Part shown: positions 1-8,610 of the stretch, in pieces
Layout: each line of letters starts with the position of its first letter
How positions within the stretch are numbered: the first letter of the stretch is position 1
Origin: Paraburkholderia sp. Ac-20340
GTDB lineage: Bacteria > Pseudomonadota > Gammaproteobacteria > Burkholderiales > Burkholderiaceae
Length of the DNA: 64,000 bases
Reading direction: 5' to 3'
NCBI RefSeq assembly: GCF_017104965.1
Contig: NZ_JAAGPR010000021.1
Span: 1-64,000 of the forward strand
Notes under the pieces: generated by a model
Databases searched by the model: none
What the model was told of the DNA's origin: nothing
What the model saw: the letters and a program-made list of their open reading frames with translations, nothing else
Translations under genes and position numbers: made by a program

Positions 1-235
1 CGAGCTTGACGATGATGTTGGAGAGGAAGCCCCGGAAGACTTCGAAGCTGAGTTCCGAAGTGAGGCTCTGGTCAAACAGGAACAACAGGAAAGGCAGGAA
101 AATGAATAGAAGTGCACCGCTCACGCGGTGACCGATCGATACGCGACCGGCCAACGGCAGGCGGTATGCGAACAATATCTGCCCAAGCCCGATGTTCCGG
201 TATTCCGGCCTCGGTTTTTTTGCGGCTTCTGCCAT
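1..235 (-). CDS. sdhC: Succinate dehydrogenase cytochrome b556 subunit, 5' part (cut by window edge)
   Basis: Seventy-eight codons are visible, starting at an ATG read leftwards from 235 and running off the left edge. The protein begins MAEAAKKPRPEYRNIG and contains SIGHRVSG, the N-terminal signature of SdhC (RP...SI.HR.(S/T)G), followed by the first hydrophobic segment (GALLFIFLPFLLFLF). SdhC anchors succinate dehydrogenase (complex II) in the inner membrane and helps bind haem b and quinone. The rest of sdhCDAB is expected to the left of the window. The 103 bases between it and the DUF3579 gene carry no gene and probably hold its promoter. Confidence 0.93.
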   Translation of the reverse strand, partial: MAEAAKKPRPEYRNIGLGQILFAYRLPLAGRVSIGHRVSGALLFIFLPFLLFLFDQSLTSELSFEVFRGFLSNIIVKL

Positions 236-338
236 GCTAAAACCTCTCGCAGCGTAAAAAAACAAATCGACTTCAATAGTGAAAACAGCAGGATTGCGGC
301 GCGTCCTGACGAGGGCTGAATGCGGGAGTGGGTTGCCG

Positions 339-659
339 TTACTTCGCAGCCTGGCTTTGACTTTCGACCACGAGGTCATTGTCTTTGGCGAAACGCAGAA
401 CGAAGTCGAAAGCGTAGGGCGCAATGTCGCGCAGCCTGGCGTCGAGCACGACGCATTTCAGATTGCCGATAATCATCGGGCTGACGTAAAGCGAGTAACG
501 CAGATGCAGGTCTGCTTTGCGGACGCCGCGCGCCCGCGGCCCAAAACTCGACATCGCGCCGGCCAGCCGCTCGGACCAGTCGCTGGGCCGAAAAGTCTTG
601 CCTTTGCGGGTCACGCCTTGAATGACGTAGGCGGCGGGGTTCGCACTATTCATTGGCAT
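339..659 (-). CDS. DUF3579 family protein
   Basis: A protein of about 106 residues with the core AAYVIQGVTRKGKTFRPSDW followed by ERLAGAMSSFG, which I recognise as DUF3579, a small family common in Burkholderiales and of unknown function. There is no signal peptide or membrane segment, so it is probably cytoplasmic. It lies directly downstream of mqo on the same strand and may be co-transcribed. A TTG at 671 immediately follows the mqo stop, but ATG at 659 or 653 is more likely; the ribosome site is weak for all three, so the start is uncertain by a few residues. Confidence 0.8.
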   Translation of the reverse strand: MPMNSANPAAYVIQGVTRKGKTFRPSDWSERLAGAMSSFGPRARGVRKADLHLRYSLYVSPMIIGNLKCVVLDARLRDIAPYAFDFVLRFAKDNDLVVESQSQAAK

Positions 660-671
660 TGCGGTCTTCAA

Positions 672-2261
672 TCAGGCAAATGAGTCTTGCGCAACGGCGA
701 GATCGGCCACGGCACGGCCAGCGGGCTCCCATTTCGGCGGCGCGCTCAATTGCAGCACTTCGCTGGTCGCATTCAACGATTCATAAGCCTTGCGCGGATT
801 CGCCGAAAGTTGCGTGCCATATCCGGGAATGATCTTGCGGATTTTCTCTTGCCACGCGGGCGTGCGCAGACGTTCCCTGAAAGCCGTTTCCAGCAGGCCG
901 AGCATGATGGGCGCGGCCGTGGAAGCGCCGGGCGAAGCGCCCAGCAGACCGGCGATACTGCCGTCCTTCGCGCAGACGATTTCCGTGCCCAGTTTGAGCA
1001 CGCCGCCCTTGAGTTTGTCGCGCTTGATAATCTGCACGCGTTGACCGGCCTGCCACAGGCGCCAGTCCTGCTGGCGCGCGCCGGGCAGATATTCCTGCAA
1101 TGCGTGGAGGCGATCGCTATCGGAGAGCATTAATTGGCTCGCCAGATATTTGATCAGCGAAAACTCGGAAAGGCCCACGCGTGCCATCGGCACGATGTTA
1201 TTCATGCGTGTGCTCGCCAGCAGATCGCTATACGAGCCGTTCTTCAGAAACTTGGTCGAGAACGTGGCGAATGGCCCGAATAGCAGCGCTTTTTTACCGT
1301 CGAGAATACGTGTATCCAGATGCGGAACCGACATGGGCGGCGAGCCGACCGATGCCTTGCCATAGACTTTCGCAAAGTGACGGCAGGTGATGCCGGTGTC
1401 TTCGGTCACGAGGAACGAGCCGCCTACGGGAAATCCGCCGTAGGCCTTCGCCTCAGGAATACCGGATGCCTGCAGCAAGGGCAGCGAGCCGCCGCCTGCG
1501 CCCACGAAGACAAAGCGGGCATCGATGCGCCGCGTCCTGGCATGCGTGCGCGTATCGCCCAGCGTCACGCGCCACGAACCGTCGTCGTTGCGTGCAATCT
1601 GCTGGACATCGCTATTGAGCAACAAATTGAAGTTCGACTGGGTTTGCAGATGGCGCACGAATTGATGGGTGATTTCGCCGAAATTCACGTCGGTGCCCAT
1701 CGAGGACCACGTTGCGGCCACTTTCTGGCGCGCGTCGCGACCTTCCATCATGAGTGGAACCCACTCGGCAATATCCTTGTGCGACTCCGAATACTGCATG
1801 CTCTGAAATAGCGAATTCTTTCGCAGCGCGTCATGGCGCGCCTTCAGGAAGCGCACATTCTCTTCGCCCCACACGAAACTCATATGCGGTGTCGTGTTGA
1901 TGAACGAACGCGGCTGCTTCAAGATCCCGCGGTTCACGCCCCACGCCCAGAATTGACGCGAGATCTGAAAATCTTCATTGATGCGCACAGCCTTGGCGAT
2001 ATCGACCGTGCCGGACGAGGTCTGCGGCGTGTAATTCAGCTCCGCGAGCGCTGTGTGGCCGGTGCCTGCGTTATTCCAGCCATTCGAGCTTTCCGCAGCG
2101 ACTTCGCCCAGCCGTTCGACCATCGTCATCGACCAGCCCGGTTCGAGTTCATGAAGCAGGACGCCAAGCGTCGCACTCATGATGCCGCCGCCGATAAAGA
2201 GGATATCGACCTTTTCCAGGTCGTTGCCTGCCTTGTCCTGTGCATTTTCCAGCATAGTCAT
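672..2261 (-). CDS. mqo: Malate:quinone oxidoreductase
   Basis: A 529-residue FAD enzyme that oxidises malate to oxaloacetate and passes electrons to the quinone pool, a membrane-associated alternative to NAD-malate dehydrogenase in the TCA cycle. The N-terminal FAD-binding fold is clear (DILFIGGGIMSATLG, about residues 19-33), followed by MVERL and SSNGWNNAGTGHTALAELNY, both hallmarks of Mqo. The C-terminal half carries GASPGASTAAPIML. The length fits the family. The start MTMLENAQ was chosen because the FAD motif follows at the usual distance. A DUF3579 gene follows immediately, and the proximity of sdhC puts two quinone-reducing TCA enzymes side by side. Confidence 0.97.
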   Translation of the reverse strand: MTMLENAQDKAGNDLEKVDILFIGGGIMSATLGVLLHELEPGWSMTMVERLGEVAAESSNGWNNAGTGHTALAELNYTPQTSSGTVDIAKAVRINEDFQISRQFWAWGVNRGILKQPRSFINTTPHMSFVWGEENVRFLKARHDALRKNSLFQSMQYSESHKDIAEWVPLMMEGRDARQKVAATWSSMGTDVNFGEITHQFVRHLQTQSNFNLLLNSDVQQIARNDDGSWRVTLGDTRTHARTRRIDARFVFVGAGGGSLPLLQASGIPEAKAYGGFPVGGSFLVTEDTGITCRHFAKVYGKASVGSPPMSVPHLDTRILDGKKALLFGPFATFSTKFLKNGSYSDLLASTRMNNIVPMARVGLSEFSLIKYLASQLMLSDSDRLHALQEYLPGARQQDWRLWQAGQRVQIIKRDKLKGGVLKLGTEIVCAKDGSIAGLLGASPGASTAAPIMLGLLETAFRERLRTPAWQEKIRKIIPGYGTQLSANPRKAYESLNATSEVLQLSAPPKWEPAGRAVADLAVAQDSFA

Positions 2262-2634
2262 TCGCCGTCGCTTATCCGCAATGTGGGTTCTTTAAAGACG
2301 GGAAGAATGCTAAGGCTTTGACCCTGCTACATATAGTCGCAGTCTGGAAATGGACCTTTGCGGGTTATCTGTGAATGTCGGCCAAAGCCTTATTCATCAA
2401 GGGTTTGCGAATCTACAGATGAGTGCTGTCAGGGGCGCAATAGTGTCTTGAGATTGCCGCAACGGCGCTTTTTCACGTTACACGCCGGCATCAAGTTACG
2501 CGCAAACCGGGCAACGATTCCATCGGATTACGTGGAACGGACCCTTGCTTTCGGCGCGCTTAATCGGTCCGGAATGGCGAACTATAGTTCGTCCTGTCGC
2601 GGCACTTTGACGCCGCGAATCAAGGAGAAGAGTC
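2262..2634. other. Divergent intergenic region, mqo / small exported protein
   Basis: This 373-base stretch holds no convincing gene. It must contain the mqo promoter (leftward; a TATATG-like element lies around 2330) and the promoter of the small gene at 2635, described separately. I saw no operator-like palindrome. Confidence 0.6.
2560..2588 (+). promoter_or_regulatory. Sigma-70-like promoter for the small exported protein
   Basis: TTAATC at 2560-2565 and TATAGT at 2583-2588 are separated by 17 bases. Transcription would start near 2595, leaving room for the AAGGAG ribosome site at about 2622. This is inferred from sequence only. Confidence 0.45.
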
Positions 2635-2856
2635 GTGAAAGTTCTGCACTGCCTCGTGGTTGCAATGTCGCTTTGTGCCGCTACCGCTTATGCCCAAGGC
2701 AACCATGCCCACCCGTCGGCCGCCGAGAATGTCGTGGCCAGCCAGGATGCTTCGGCCAATCAGGTAATCGGCCGCGTCGAGCAGCAAAAGCCGGTTGAAA
2801 AGAAAGATGAATGCGTGGGCCCGGTTTCGTTCTGCAATATCTACTTTGGTAGCTAA
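2635..2856 (+). CDS. Small exported protein of unknown function
   Basis: A 73-residue protein starting at GTG 2635, with an AAGGAG ribosome site 8-13 bases upstream. The first 21 residues form a classical Sec signal peptide (MKVLHCLVVAMSLCAATAYA, cleavage AYA|QG). The mature part is about 52 residues, hydrophilic, and ends in a short Cys-containing tail (DECVGPVSFCNIYFGS) whose two cysteines could form a disulfide in the periplasm. I recognise no family. Signal peptide, ribosome site and a reasonable promoter together make it a likely real gene. It is divergent from mqo, and nothing in the context assigns a role. Confidence 0.7.
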   Translation: MKVLHCLVVAMSLCAATAYAQGNHAHPSAAENVVASQDASANQVIGRVEQQKPVEKKDECVGPVSFCNIYFGS

Positions 2857-3103
2857 GCCAGAAACTGCGTTGAGTCCGAGTTCGATGTGTGTTTCCAGAT
2901 TGCGGGTTTGCGCCGGTTCGGAAAGGCCACGGCGGCCAGATTCGATAAAGACAGATTTCCCGCCGTCAGCGTTGCGAGGGCGCATGCACGCCATTCATGT
3001 CGGCGCCGGATCGGAGTTGTTGCTAACGCAATCGTTGAGCGGCAACGGACTGGGCGCCGAATTTCAGAACTAAAAAGAAATGAGCCTGGTAGAGCGAGGA
3101 ATT

Positions 3104-3340
3104 CTACTGCGCGGACAGCGTGTCGCTTTCGCGGCTGGCAATCAGTTCTTCGATCCGGCGCTCTCCAATGGCGCCGCTCCAGGCGTAGACCCAGCGCGTT
3201 GCGAGCCCCTGTTCGTCGGGGGAACGCGCGTTCATCAGCCTGCCCATGGCCTTGTGGAGTCGGTTCATCGCGTAGGTTCTGCGGTGCGCATCAGCCGCAA
3301 GTGTGGCGTTGTGCGCGTGTCTCTCTGGCGATCGAATCAC
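3104..3340 (-). CDS. Small hypothetical protein
   Basis: A 78-residue frame starting at GTG (3340) with a GAGAGA ribosome-site-like stretch about 7 bases upstream. The composition is strongly basic and Trp/Arg-containing in its second half (WVYAWSGAIGERRIEELIA). It has no signal peptide or membrane segment. I recognise no domain; the sequence reads like a conserved Burkholderia orphan, but that is only an impression. The opposite-strand frames overlapping it look like shadows. It sits between two unrelated units, so context does not help. Confidence 0.5.
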   Translation of the reverse strand: MIRSPERHAHNATLAADAHRRTYAMNRLHKAMGRLMNARSPDEQGLATRWVYAWSGAIGERRIEELIASRESDTLSAQ

Positions 3341-3541
3341 GATTCTGTCTCTCAGTATTTAAATGATCAGACGAATCTAACTTACCACGCGCATTTGCGT
3401 GCTTGAACTCCGCAAATGGCCGCAGGCTACCGGGGGCTTTGTTGACAAACTTGTGTCAATGCCAACCACGGTGAGTCTGCTTCGCCATTTGCGAGCCGTC
3501 AATCCGATCAATTAGGGCGAGAGCGATTCATTACCCCATCT

Positions 3542-4426
3542 TTATGCCTGCGCACCAAGACCGAGCAGGCGCACCGCATTCTCCTTAAGAATCAGCGGTC
3601 TGACTTCGGGTTTGATATCGAGCGTATCGAAATCGGCGATCCAGCGGTCGGGCCGGATCAGCGGAAAATCCGACGCGAACAGCACGCGTTCGCGCAACAG
3701 CGAATTGGCGTACTTCACGAGTTCCGGCGAGAAGTATTTCGGCGACCAGCCGGAAAGATCGATATAGACATTGGGTTTGTGCAAGGCGATCGAAAGCGCC
3801 TGCTCCTGCCACGGCCAGGACGGATGGGCGATCACGATCTTCATATCGGGGAAATCGGCCGCGACGTCGTCGAGATAAATCGGCTCCGAATATTTGAGGC
3901 GCAAGCCACCGCCGCCGCGCATGCCCGAGCCCATGCCCGAATGACCGCTATGAAACACGGCGGGCAGACCGTATTCGGCAATCACTTCGTAAAGCGGGTA
4001 GGCCATGCGTTCGTTGGCGAAAAAGCCCTGCATGGTGGGGTGAAACTTGAAACCCCGTACGCCGTGCTCCTCGATCAGCCGCCGTGCTTCGCGCGCGCCG
4101 AACTTGCCCTTGTGCGGATCGATACTCGCAAACGCAATCATGATGTCGGCGTTTTCTTGCGCAAACCCGGCAATTTCTTCATTACTGATTCTTCGCCGCC
4201 CGATATTCGACTCGCAATCGACCGTGAACATCACGAAACCAATCTGGCGTTCGCGATAGTGCGCGATGGTTTCGGGGATCGTGGGGCGGCGGCCTTGCTT
4301 GAGTACGGTGCCGAAGTATTTGTCGGCGGCTTCATCGAACTCCTTGGCGAACAGATCGGGCGGCTGGCAGCACGACACTTCGGCGTGCACGTGCGTGTCG
4401 ATGGCGACGAGCGTATCGATGTTCAT
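3542..4426 (-). CDS. Amidohydrolase family protein (ACMSD / resorcylate decarboxylase-like)
   Basis: A 294-residue TIM-barrel metal enzyme of the amidohydrolase-2 family, which includes aromatic-acid decarboxylases and lactone hydrolases. Metal-ligand motifs are visible in order: DTHVHAE near residue 10, FKFHPT, VFHSGHSG, IVIAHPSWPW and, near the C terminus, FASDFPL with the conserved Asp. The start at ATG 4426 has a good GGAGAC site; the reading frame stays open far upstream, but that part is the antisense of the aldehyde dehydrogenase. It is divergent from the aldehyde dehydrogenase operon and shares a promoter region with a large inverted repeat, so it probably belongs to the same aromatic pathway. 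The exact substrate cannot be read. Confidence 0.85.
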   Translation of the reverse strand: MNIDTLVAIDTHVHAEVSCCQPPDLFAKEFDEAADKYFGTVLKQGRRPTIPETIAHYRERQIGFVMFTVDCESNIGRRRISNEEIAGFAQENADIMIAFASIDPHKGKFGAREARRLIEEHGVRGFKFHPTMQGFFANERMAYPLYEVIAEYGLPAVFHSGHSGMGSGMRGGGGLRLKYSEPIYLDDVAADFPDMKIVIAHPSWPWQEQALSIALHKPNVYIDLSGWSPKYFSPELVKYANSLLRERVLFASDFPLIRPDRWIADFDTLDIKPEVRPLILKENAVRLLGLGAQA

Positions 4427-4501
4427 GGGTGTCTCCGGTTTTGTTGTGGTGTGGGCGCAGCAGACCGATCTCGGGTTTGTACCAGTCGGGCCACATTCTA
4501 C

Positions 4502-4529
4502 TTTACATATCAGGAAGCCTGATAGTAAA
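4502..4529. promoter_or_regulatory. Large inverted repeat (probable operator) in divergent promoter
   Basis: TATCAGG-AAG-CCTGATA at 4508-4524 is a perfect 7+7 palindrome. It is flanked by TTTAC (4502-4506) and GTAAA (4525-4529), so the symmetry extends to 5 more bases per side with one unpaired base (4507). A TAGAAT at 4495-4500 (read leftwards) is a plausible -10 for the amidohydrolase, which would place the palindrome over its -13 to -40 region. No regulator gene is adjacent. Confidence 0.65.
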
Positions 4530-4619
4530 TTGAGATCACGCTGCGGATGCCGGCACAGGAGATTTGCCGGGCACATCGCGGCAACCTCATCAGAAAACAC
4601 ACGGTTTGGAGACAAGACC

Positions 4620-6071
4620 ATGCATGAAGCCAGCCTGCTGATTGGCGGCCAGACGCGCGCGGCGTCGAACGGCGAGACCTTCGCGCGGATCAACCCGGCC
4701 ACGGGCGATGTGGCCACGCGCGCCGCCGCCGCGACCGTGGAAGATGCCGATGCCGCCGTGGCGGCCGCAGCGAGCGCTTTCCCGGCATGGGCCGCGCTCA
4801 CGCCCACCGAACGCCGCAAGCGCCTGCTTGCCGCCGCCGATCGCATGGATGCGCGCGCGCCCGAGTTCATCGCGACCGGCGCCGCCGAAACGGGCGCAAT
4901 GGCGAACTGGTACGGCTTCAACGTGATGCTCGCCGCCAACATGCTGCGCGAGGCCGCAGCGATGACCACGCAGATCGACGGCGCCGTGTTGCCGTCGGAC
5001 GTGCCGGGCAGCCTGGCGATGGCCGTACGCCAGCCCTGCGGCGTGGTGCTGGGCATGGCGCCCTGGAATGCGCCCGTGATTCTCGCCACGCGCGCGCTGG
5101 CCATGCCGCTCGCCTGCGGCAACACGGTCGTGCTCAAGGCCTCCGAAGGCTGCCCTGGCGTGCACGCGCTGATCGGCGAAGTGCTCGACGATGCAGGCCT
5201 GGGCGCTGGCGTAGTCAACGTCGTCACGCATGCGCCCGAGGACGCGCCGCAGATCGTCGAGCGCCTGATTGCGAACCCCGCCGTCAAACGCGTGAATTTC
5301 ACCGGCTCCACGCGCGTGGGCAAGATCGTTGCGGAACTCGCCGCGCGCCATCTGAAGCCGGCGCTGCTCGAACTCGGCGGCAAGGCGCCCGTGCTGGTGC
5401 TCGACGATGCCGATCTCGACGCAGCGGTCGAAGGCATTGCCTTCGGCGCGTTTTTCAACCAGGGGCAAATCTGCATGTCGACGGAGCGCGTGATCGTCGA
5501 TCGAAAAATTGCCGATGCCTTTGTGGAAAAACTCGTGGCGAAGGCGCGCACGCTCAAGGCCGGCGACCCCACGCAGCCGGGCTCGATTCTCGGCACGCTG
5601 GAAAGCGAGGCTTCCGCACGGCGCGTTCGCGCGCTGGTGGAAGACGCGCGCGAGAAGGGCGCTGCATTGCCGCTGGGCTGCGAAGTGCATGGCGCCATCA
5701 TGCAGCCCGTGATTGTCGAGAATGTCACGCGCGAAATGAAACTCTATGCCGATGAATCATTCGGCCCGGTCGTGACGGTGCAGCGCGTCGATAACGACGA
5801 AGAAGCGCTCGCGGTGGCGAACGACAGTGAGTTTGGTTTATCGGCGGCCATTTTCAGCCGCGATATTGCGCGCGCGATGCAACTGGCAAAACGTATTGAA
5901 TCGGGCATCTGCCATATCAATGGGCCGACCGTGCACGACGAAGCGCAAATGCCGTTCGGTGGAGTGAAGGCGAGCGGTTATGGACGCTTCGGCAGCAAGG
6001 CGTCGATTGCCGAATTCACGGATCTGCGCTGGATCACGGTGCAAACGGGGCCGCGTCACTATCCGATCTAG
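4620..6071 (+). CDS. Aldehyde dehydrogenase (salicylaldehyde/vanillin dehydrogenase type)
   Basis: A 483-residue NAD(P)-dependent aldehyde dehydrogenase. Visible motifs are MAPWNAP (NAD site), NFTGSTRVGK, the general-base region LELGGKAP, and the catalytic cysteine in FNQGQICMST. The C-terminal PFGGVKASGYGRFG is also typical. Overall wording is closest to salicylaldehyde, benzaldehyde and vanillin dehydrogenases, suggesting oxidation of an aromatic aldehyde to the acid. Start: ATG 4620 after TTTGGAGAC. It is the first gene of a rightward unit with an aromatic-acid-type MFS carrier 55 bases downstream, then a porin, an esterase and DUF3237. Substrate is inferred from family and neighbours. Confidence 0.88.
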   Translation: MHEASLLIGGQTRAASNGETFARINPATGDVATRAAAATVEDADAAVAAAASAFPAWAALTPTERRKRLLAAADRMDARAPEFIATGAAETGAMANWYGFNVMLAANMLREAAAMTTQIDGAVLPSDVPGSLAMAVRQPCGVVLGMAPWNAPVILATRALAMPLACGNTVVLKASEGCPGVHALIGEVLDDAGLGAGVVNVVTHAPEDAPQIVERLIANPAVKRVNFTGSTRVGKIVAELAARHLKPALLELGGKAPVLVLDDADLDAAVEGIAFGAFFNQGQICMSTERVIVDRKIADAFVEKLVAKARTLKAGDPTQPGSILGTLESEASARRVRALVEDAREKGAALPLGCEVHGAIMQPVIVENVTREMKLYADESFGPVVTVQRVDNDEEALAVANDSEFGLSAAIFSRDIARAMQLAKRIESGICHINGPTVHDEAQMPFGGVKASGYGRFGSKASIAEFTDLRWITVQTGPRHYPI

Positions 6072-6126
6072 GCCGCGCAACACCACCGATCTGCAAACGA
6101 CATTACAACGAGGCAAGGAGACAGAC

Positions 6127-7356
6127 GTGGAGACATCGACGACGACGCTGGCCACACGCCGCGCCGCCAGCGTGGCATGGGTACTGGGTTTGTGCTTTAC
6201 CGTGGCGGTGCTGGAAGGCATCGACCTGCAATCGACGGGCGTGGCCGCGCCGCGCATGGCGCGCGAATTCGGCCTGAGCGTGAGCCAGATGGGAATGGCG
6301 TTCAGCGCGGGCATGGTCGGCCTGTTGCCGGGCGCGATGATCGGCGGACGGCTCGCCGATCGCATCGGGCGCAAGCGCGTACTGCTGATTTCGATGATTG
6401 CTTTCGGGCTGTTTTCGCTGCTCACGGCGCAGGTCAGCACCTTTGCGATGCTGCTGGTCGCGCGCCTGTGCACGGGCCTGGGGCTGGGCGGCGCGATGCC
6501 GAATCTGATCGCGCTGTCTTCCGAAGCGGTCTCGCCGCAGCGGCGCAATACGGCGGTCAGCATCATGTATTGCGGCATGCCCTTGGGCGGCGCACTGGCC
6601 GCGCTGATCGGCGTGATGAGCGTGGGCGATACGGCGTGGCGACACATCTTCTACACGGGCGGGCTGGCGCCGCTGCTGGTTGCGCCGCTGATTCTCGCTT
6701 GGCTGCCCGAATCGCGTGCGTATGCGGAGCGTGCAGAACGGAGCACGCGCGCAGCAGACGGGCCGCCGCCTGCGTTGACGGTGCTGTTTGGCGAAGGGCG
6801 CGCCGCGGCCACGCTGCAAATCTGGCTGAGTTTCTTCTGCACGCTGATCGTGCTGTATTTCCTGCTCAACTGGCTGCCCTCGCTGATCGTGAGCCGCGGA
6901 CTGTCGCGCACGCAGGCCGGCATCACGCAGATTTTCTTCAATGTGGGCAGCGTAGTGGGCGTGCTGGCCGTGGGCGTGTTGATGGACCGCACGAATCCGC
7001 GCCGTGTTGTTGCGGCGATTTATGGCGCGATTGTGGCGGCGCTTTTCATGCTGGCCGTGGCGCATGACGCTACGTGGATCGCGTTTGCGGTGCTGCTCGC
7101 CGGCATGGGCGTGGTGGGCGCGCAATCGATGCTCTACGCGCTGGCTGCCGCGAGTTACGCCACACGTATGCGCGGCACCGGCGTGGGCGCGGCCGTGGCA
7201 GTCGGGCGGATCGGCTCGATTGTCGGGCCGCTCGCAGCGGGGCAATTGCTGGCAGGCGGCGCGAGCGCGGCAACGGTGATCGGCGCAAGCGTGCCGGTTG
7301 CTGTAATCGCGGCAGTGACGGCGTGGCGTGCGCAGCGTCGGACTACGGTTCATTAA
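6127..7356 (+). CDS. MFS transporter, aromatic acid:H+ symporter type
   Basis: A 409-residue inner-membrane carrier with 12 predicted helices. The MFS signature between helices 2 and 3 is GGRLADRIGRKRVL, repeated in weaker form as GVLMDRTNPRRV in the second half. The first helix carries LEGIDLQSTGVAAP, like the D(Y/L)Q..G..AP motif of AAHS aromatic-acid carriers (MhpT, BenK, PcaK). Start is GTG 6127 with GCAAGGAG just upstream; the frame also stays open back into the previous gene. Likely role: proton-driven import of the aromatic acid handled by this cluster. Confidence 0.87.
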   Translation: METSTTTLATRRAASVAWVLGLCFTVAVLEGIDLQSTGVAAPRMAREFGLSVSQMGMAFSAGMVGLLPGAMIGGRLADRIGRKRVLLISMIAFGLFSLLTAQVSTFAMLLVARLCTGLGLGGAMPNLIALSSEAVSPQRRNTAVSIMYCGMPLGGALAALIGVMSVGDTAWRHIFYTGGLAPLLVAPLILAWLPESRAYAERAERSTRAADGPPPALTVLFGEGRAAATLQIWLSFFCTLIVLYFLLNWLPSLIVSRGLSRTQAGITQIFFNVGSVVGVLAVGVLMDRTNPRRVVAAIYGAIVAALFMLAVAHDATWIAFAVLLAGMGVVGAQSMLYALAAASYATRMRGTGVGAAVAVGRIGSIVGPLAAGQLLAGGASAATVIGASVPVAVIAAVTAWRAQRRTTVH

Positions 7357-7484
7357 AGGCGGGGAAGGGTAAGTGGCAAGCGTTATGAATGGCTACTTAC
7401 CCTCGATGTAATAAGCATGACGAAATAATTATTCGATCGCGACAACAAGCGCGACGATTCCAATTAACGAGGTTCGGAGATAGC

Positions 7485-8576
7485 ATGAAGAAAGCACTTT
7501 GCCTGGGCGCGTGTCTGATCGGAGCGGGCGTGGCGCACGCCCAGAATAGCGTCACGCTTTACGGCGTGGTCGATGGCGGTTTGCTGTATCAGAACAAGAA
7601 CGGCGGTCCCGGCGCGGGCGGCCCCACATCGCATAGCAACTTTCTGTTCAGTTCCGGCGGCAACAGCAGCAATCGCTGGGGATTGATTGGCCTGGAAGAT
7701 CTGGGCGGCGGCGTCAAGGCAGGCTTTCAACTGGAAGGGCAATTCAGCCTTGGCACGGGCGCCATGTCGCCGAGCAATACGATCTTCGGGCATTACGCCA
7801 ATGTCTTTCTGCGGTCTTCATATGGTCAATTCACGGCCGGTCAGCAACTCGATCCGGCGTATTACGCATTCGGCCGCGTCGATCCGCGCGAATTAAAACA
7901 GGCCTTCAGTTCGGCGGGTTTCTGGAATTTCCTGGAGGGCAAGAGCACGACCTCGGGCACGACCGTGTATGAATCGAATTCGGTTTCATACAGTTATAAG
8001 ACCGACAAGCTTTATCTGGGCGCGCTTTATCACTTCGGCAATCAGGCTGGCAGCCTGTCGCAAGGGCGCGCCGTGTCGGTAGGCGCCGCGTATGAGGACG
8101 AGCATTTGATCGGCGAGGCGGCCTTCGTGCAGAAGAACGATACGAATGGCGAGCGCGATCTGCGTGTGTGGTCGCTGGGTGGCGGCTACAAGGTCGGGCC
8201 TGTCACGCTCAAGGCGGCGTGGACCGATTACGACCAGCCGCAGGGTAATGCGATTTCGCAATTCGGCGTGACGGGGCCATCGGATATCCGCGTGATTCAG
8301 GCGGGCGCGAACTGGTTCGTTACGCCCGCATACAAACTCACGTTCGCTTATTACTGGGCGGAGGACCGCCGGAACACGCAGAACGCGACGAGCACGTTCG
8401 TGTTGAGCCAGGATTATTTCCTTTCCAAATCGACGGATCTTTATGTGTATGCCGGTTTGATGAATGCGAAAAACAAGGCGAACGGCTTGACTAATCTGAT
8501 GACGGCTTCGCTCACGGGCGGCGTGGCAGGGCAGAACACCGTGGCCGTAGGCGCGGGCATTTCGCATCGCTTCTAG
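7485..8576 (+). CDS. OmpC-type outer-membrane porin
   Basis: A 363-residue porin with a Sec signal peptide (MKKALCLGACLIGAGVAHA|Q) and the Burkholderia porin start NSVTLYGVVDGGLLY. It shows WGLIGLEDLGGGVKAGFQLEG, then alternating beta strands and a terminal Phe (AVGAGISHRF) as needed for BamA recognition. It lies 128 bases after the MFS carrier and 34 bases before the esterase, so it probably gives the pathway substrate access to the periplasm. It is one of five porins of this family in the window. It has its own spacing and RBS (GGTTCGGAGATAGC), so a separate promoter is possible. Confidence 0.93.
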   Translation: MKKALCLGACLIGAGVAHAQNSVTLYGVVDGGLLYQNKNGGPGAGGPTSHSNFLFSSGGNSSNRWGLIGLEDLGGGVKAGFQLEGQFSLGTGAMSPSNTIFGHYANVFLRSSYGQFTAGQQLDPAYYAFGRVDPRELKQAFSSAGFWNFLEGKSTTSGTTVYESNSVSYSYKTDKLYLGALYHFGNQAGSLSQGRAVSVGAAYEDEHLIGEAAFVQKNDTNGERDLRVWSLGGGYKVGPVTLKAAWTDYDQPQGNAISQFGVTGPSDIRVIQAGANWFVTPAYKLTFAYYWAEDRRNTQNATSTFVLSQDYFLSKSTDLYVYAGLMNAKNKANGLTNLMTASLTGGVAGQNTVAVGAGISHRF

Positions 8577-8610
8577 GCCGCATGATTCACACCAACGAGA
8601 TCATTCGAAT

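Noticed and set aside
4552..4619. A riboswitch or attenuator in the aldehyde dehydrogenase leader
   Set aside because: No terminator-like stem with T-run and no known aptamer pattern; the palindrome further upstream explains control better.
4427..5728. N-terminal extension of the amidohydrolase to a 728-residue protein
   Set aside because: The extra 434 codons are antisense to the aldehyde dehydrogenase and Ala/Ser/Arg-rich. The domain and a good ribosome site start at 4426.
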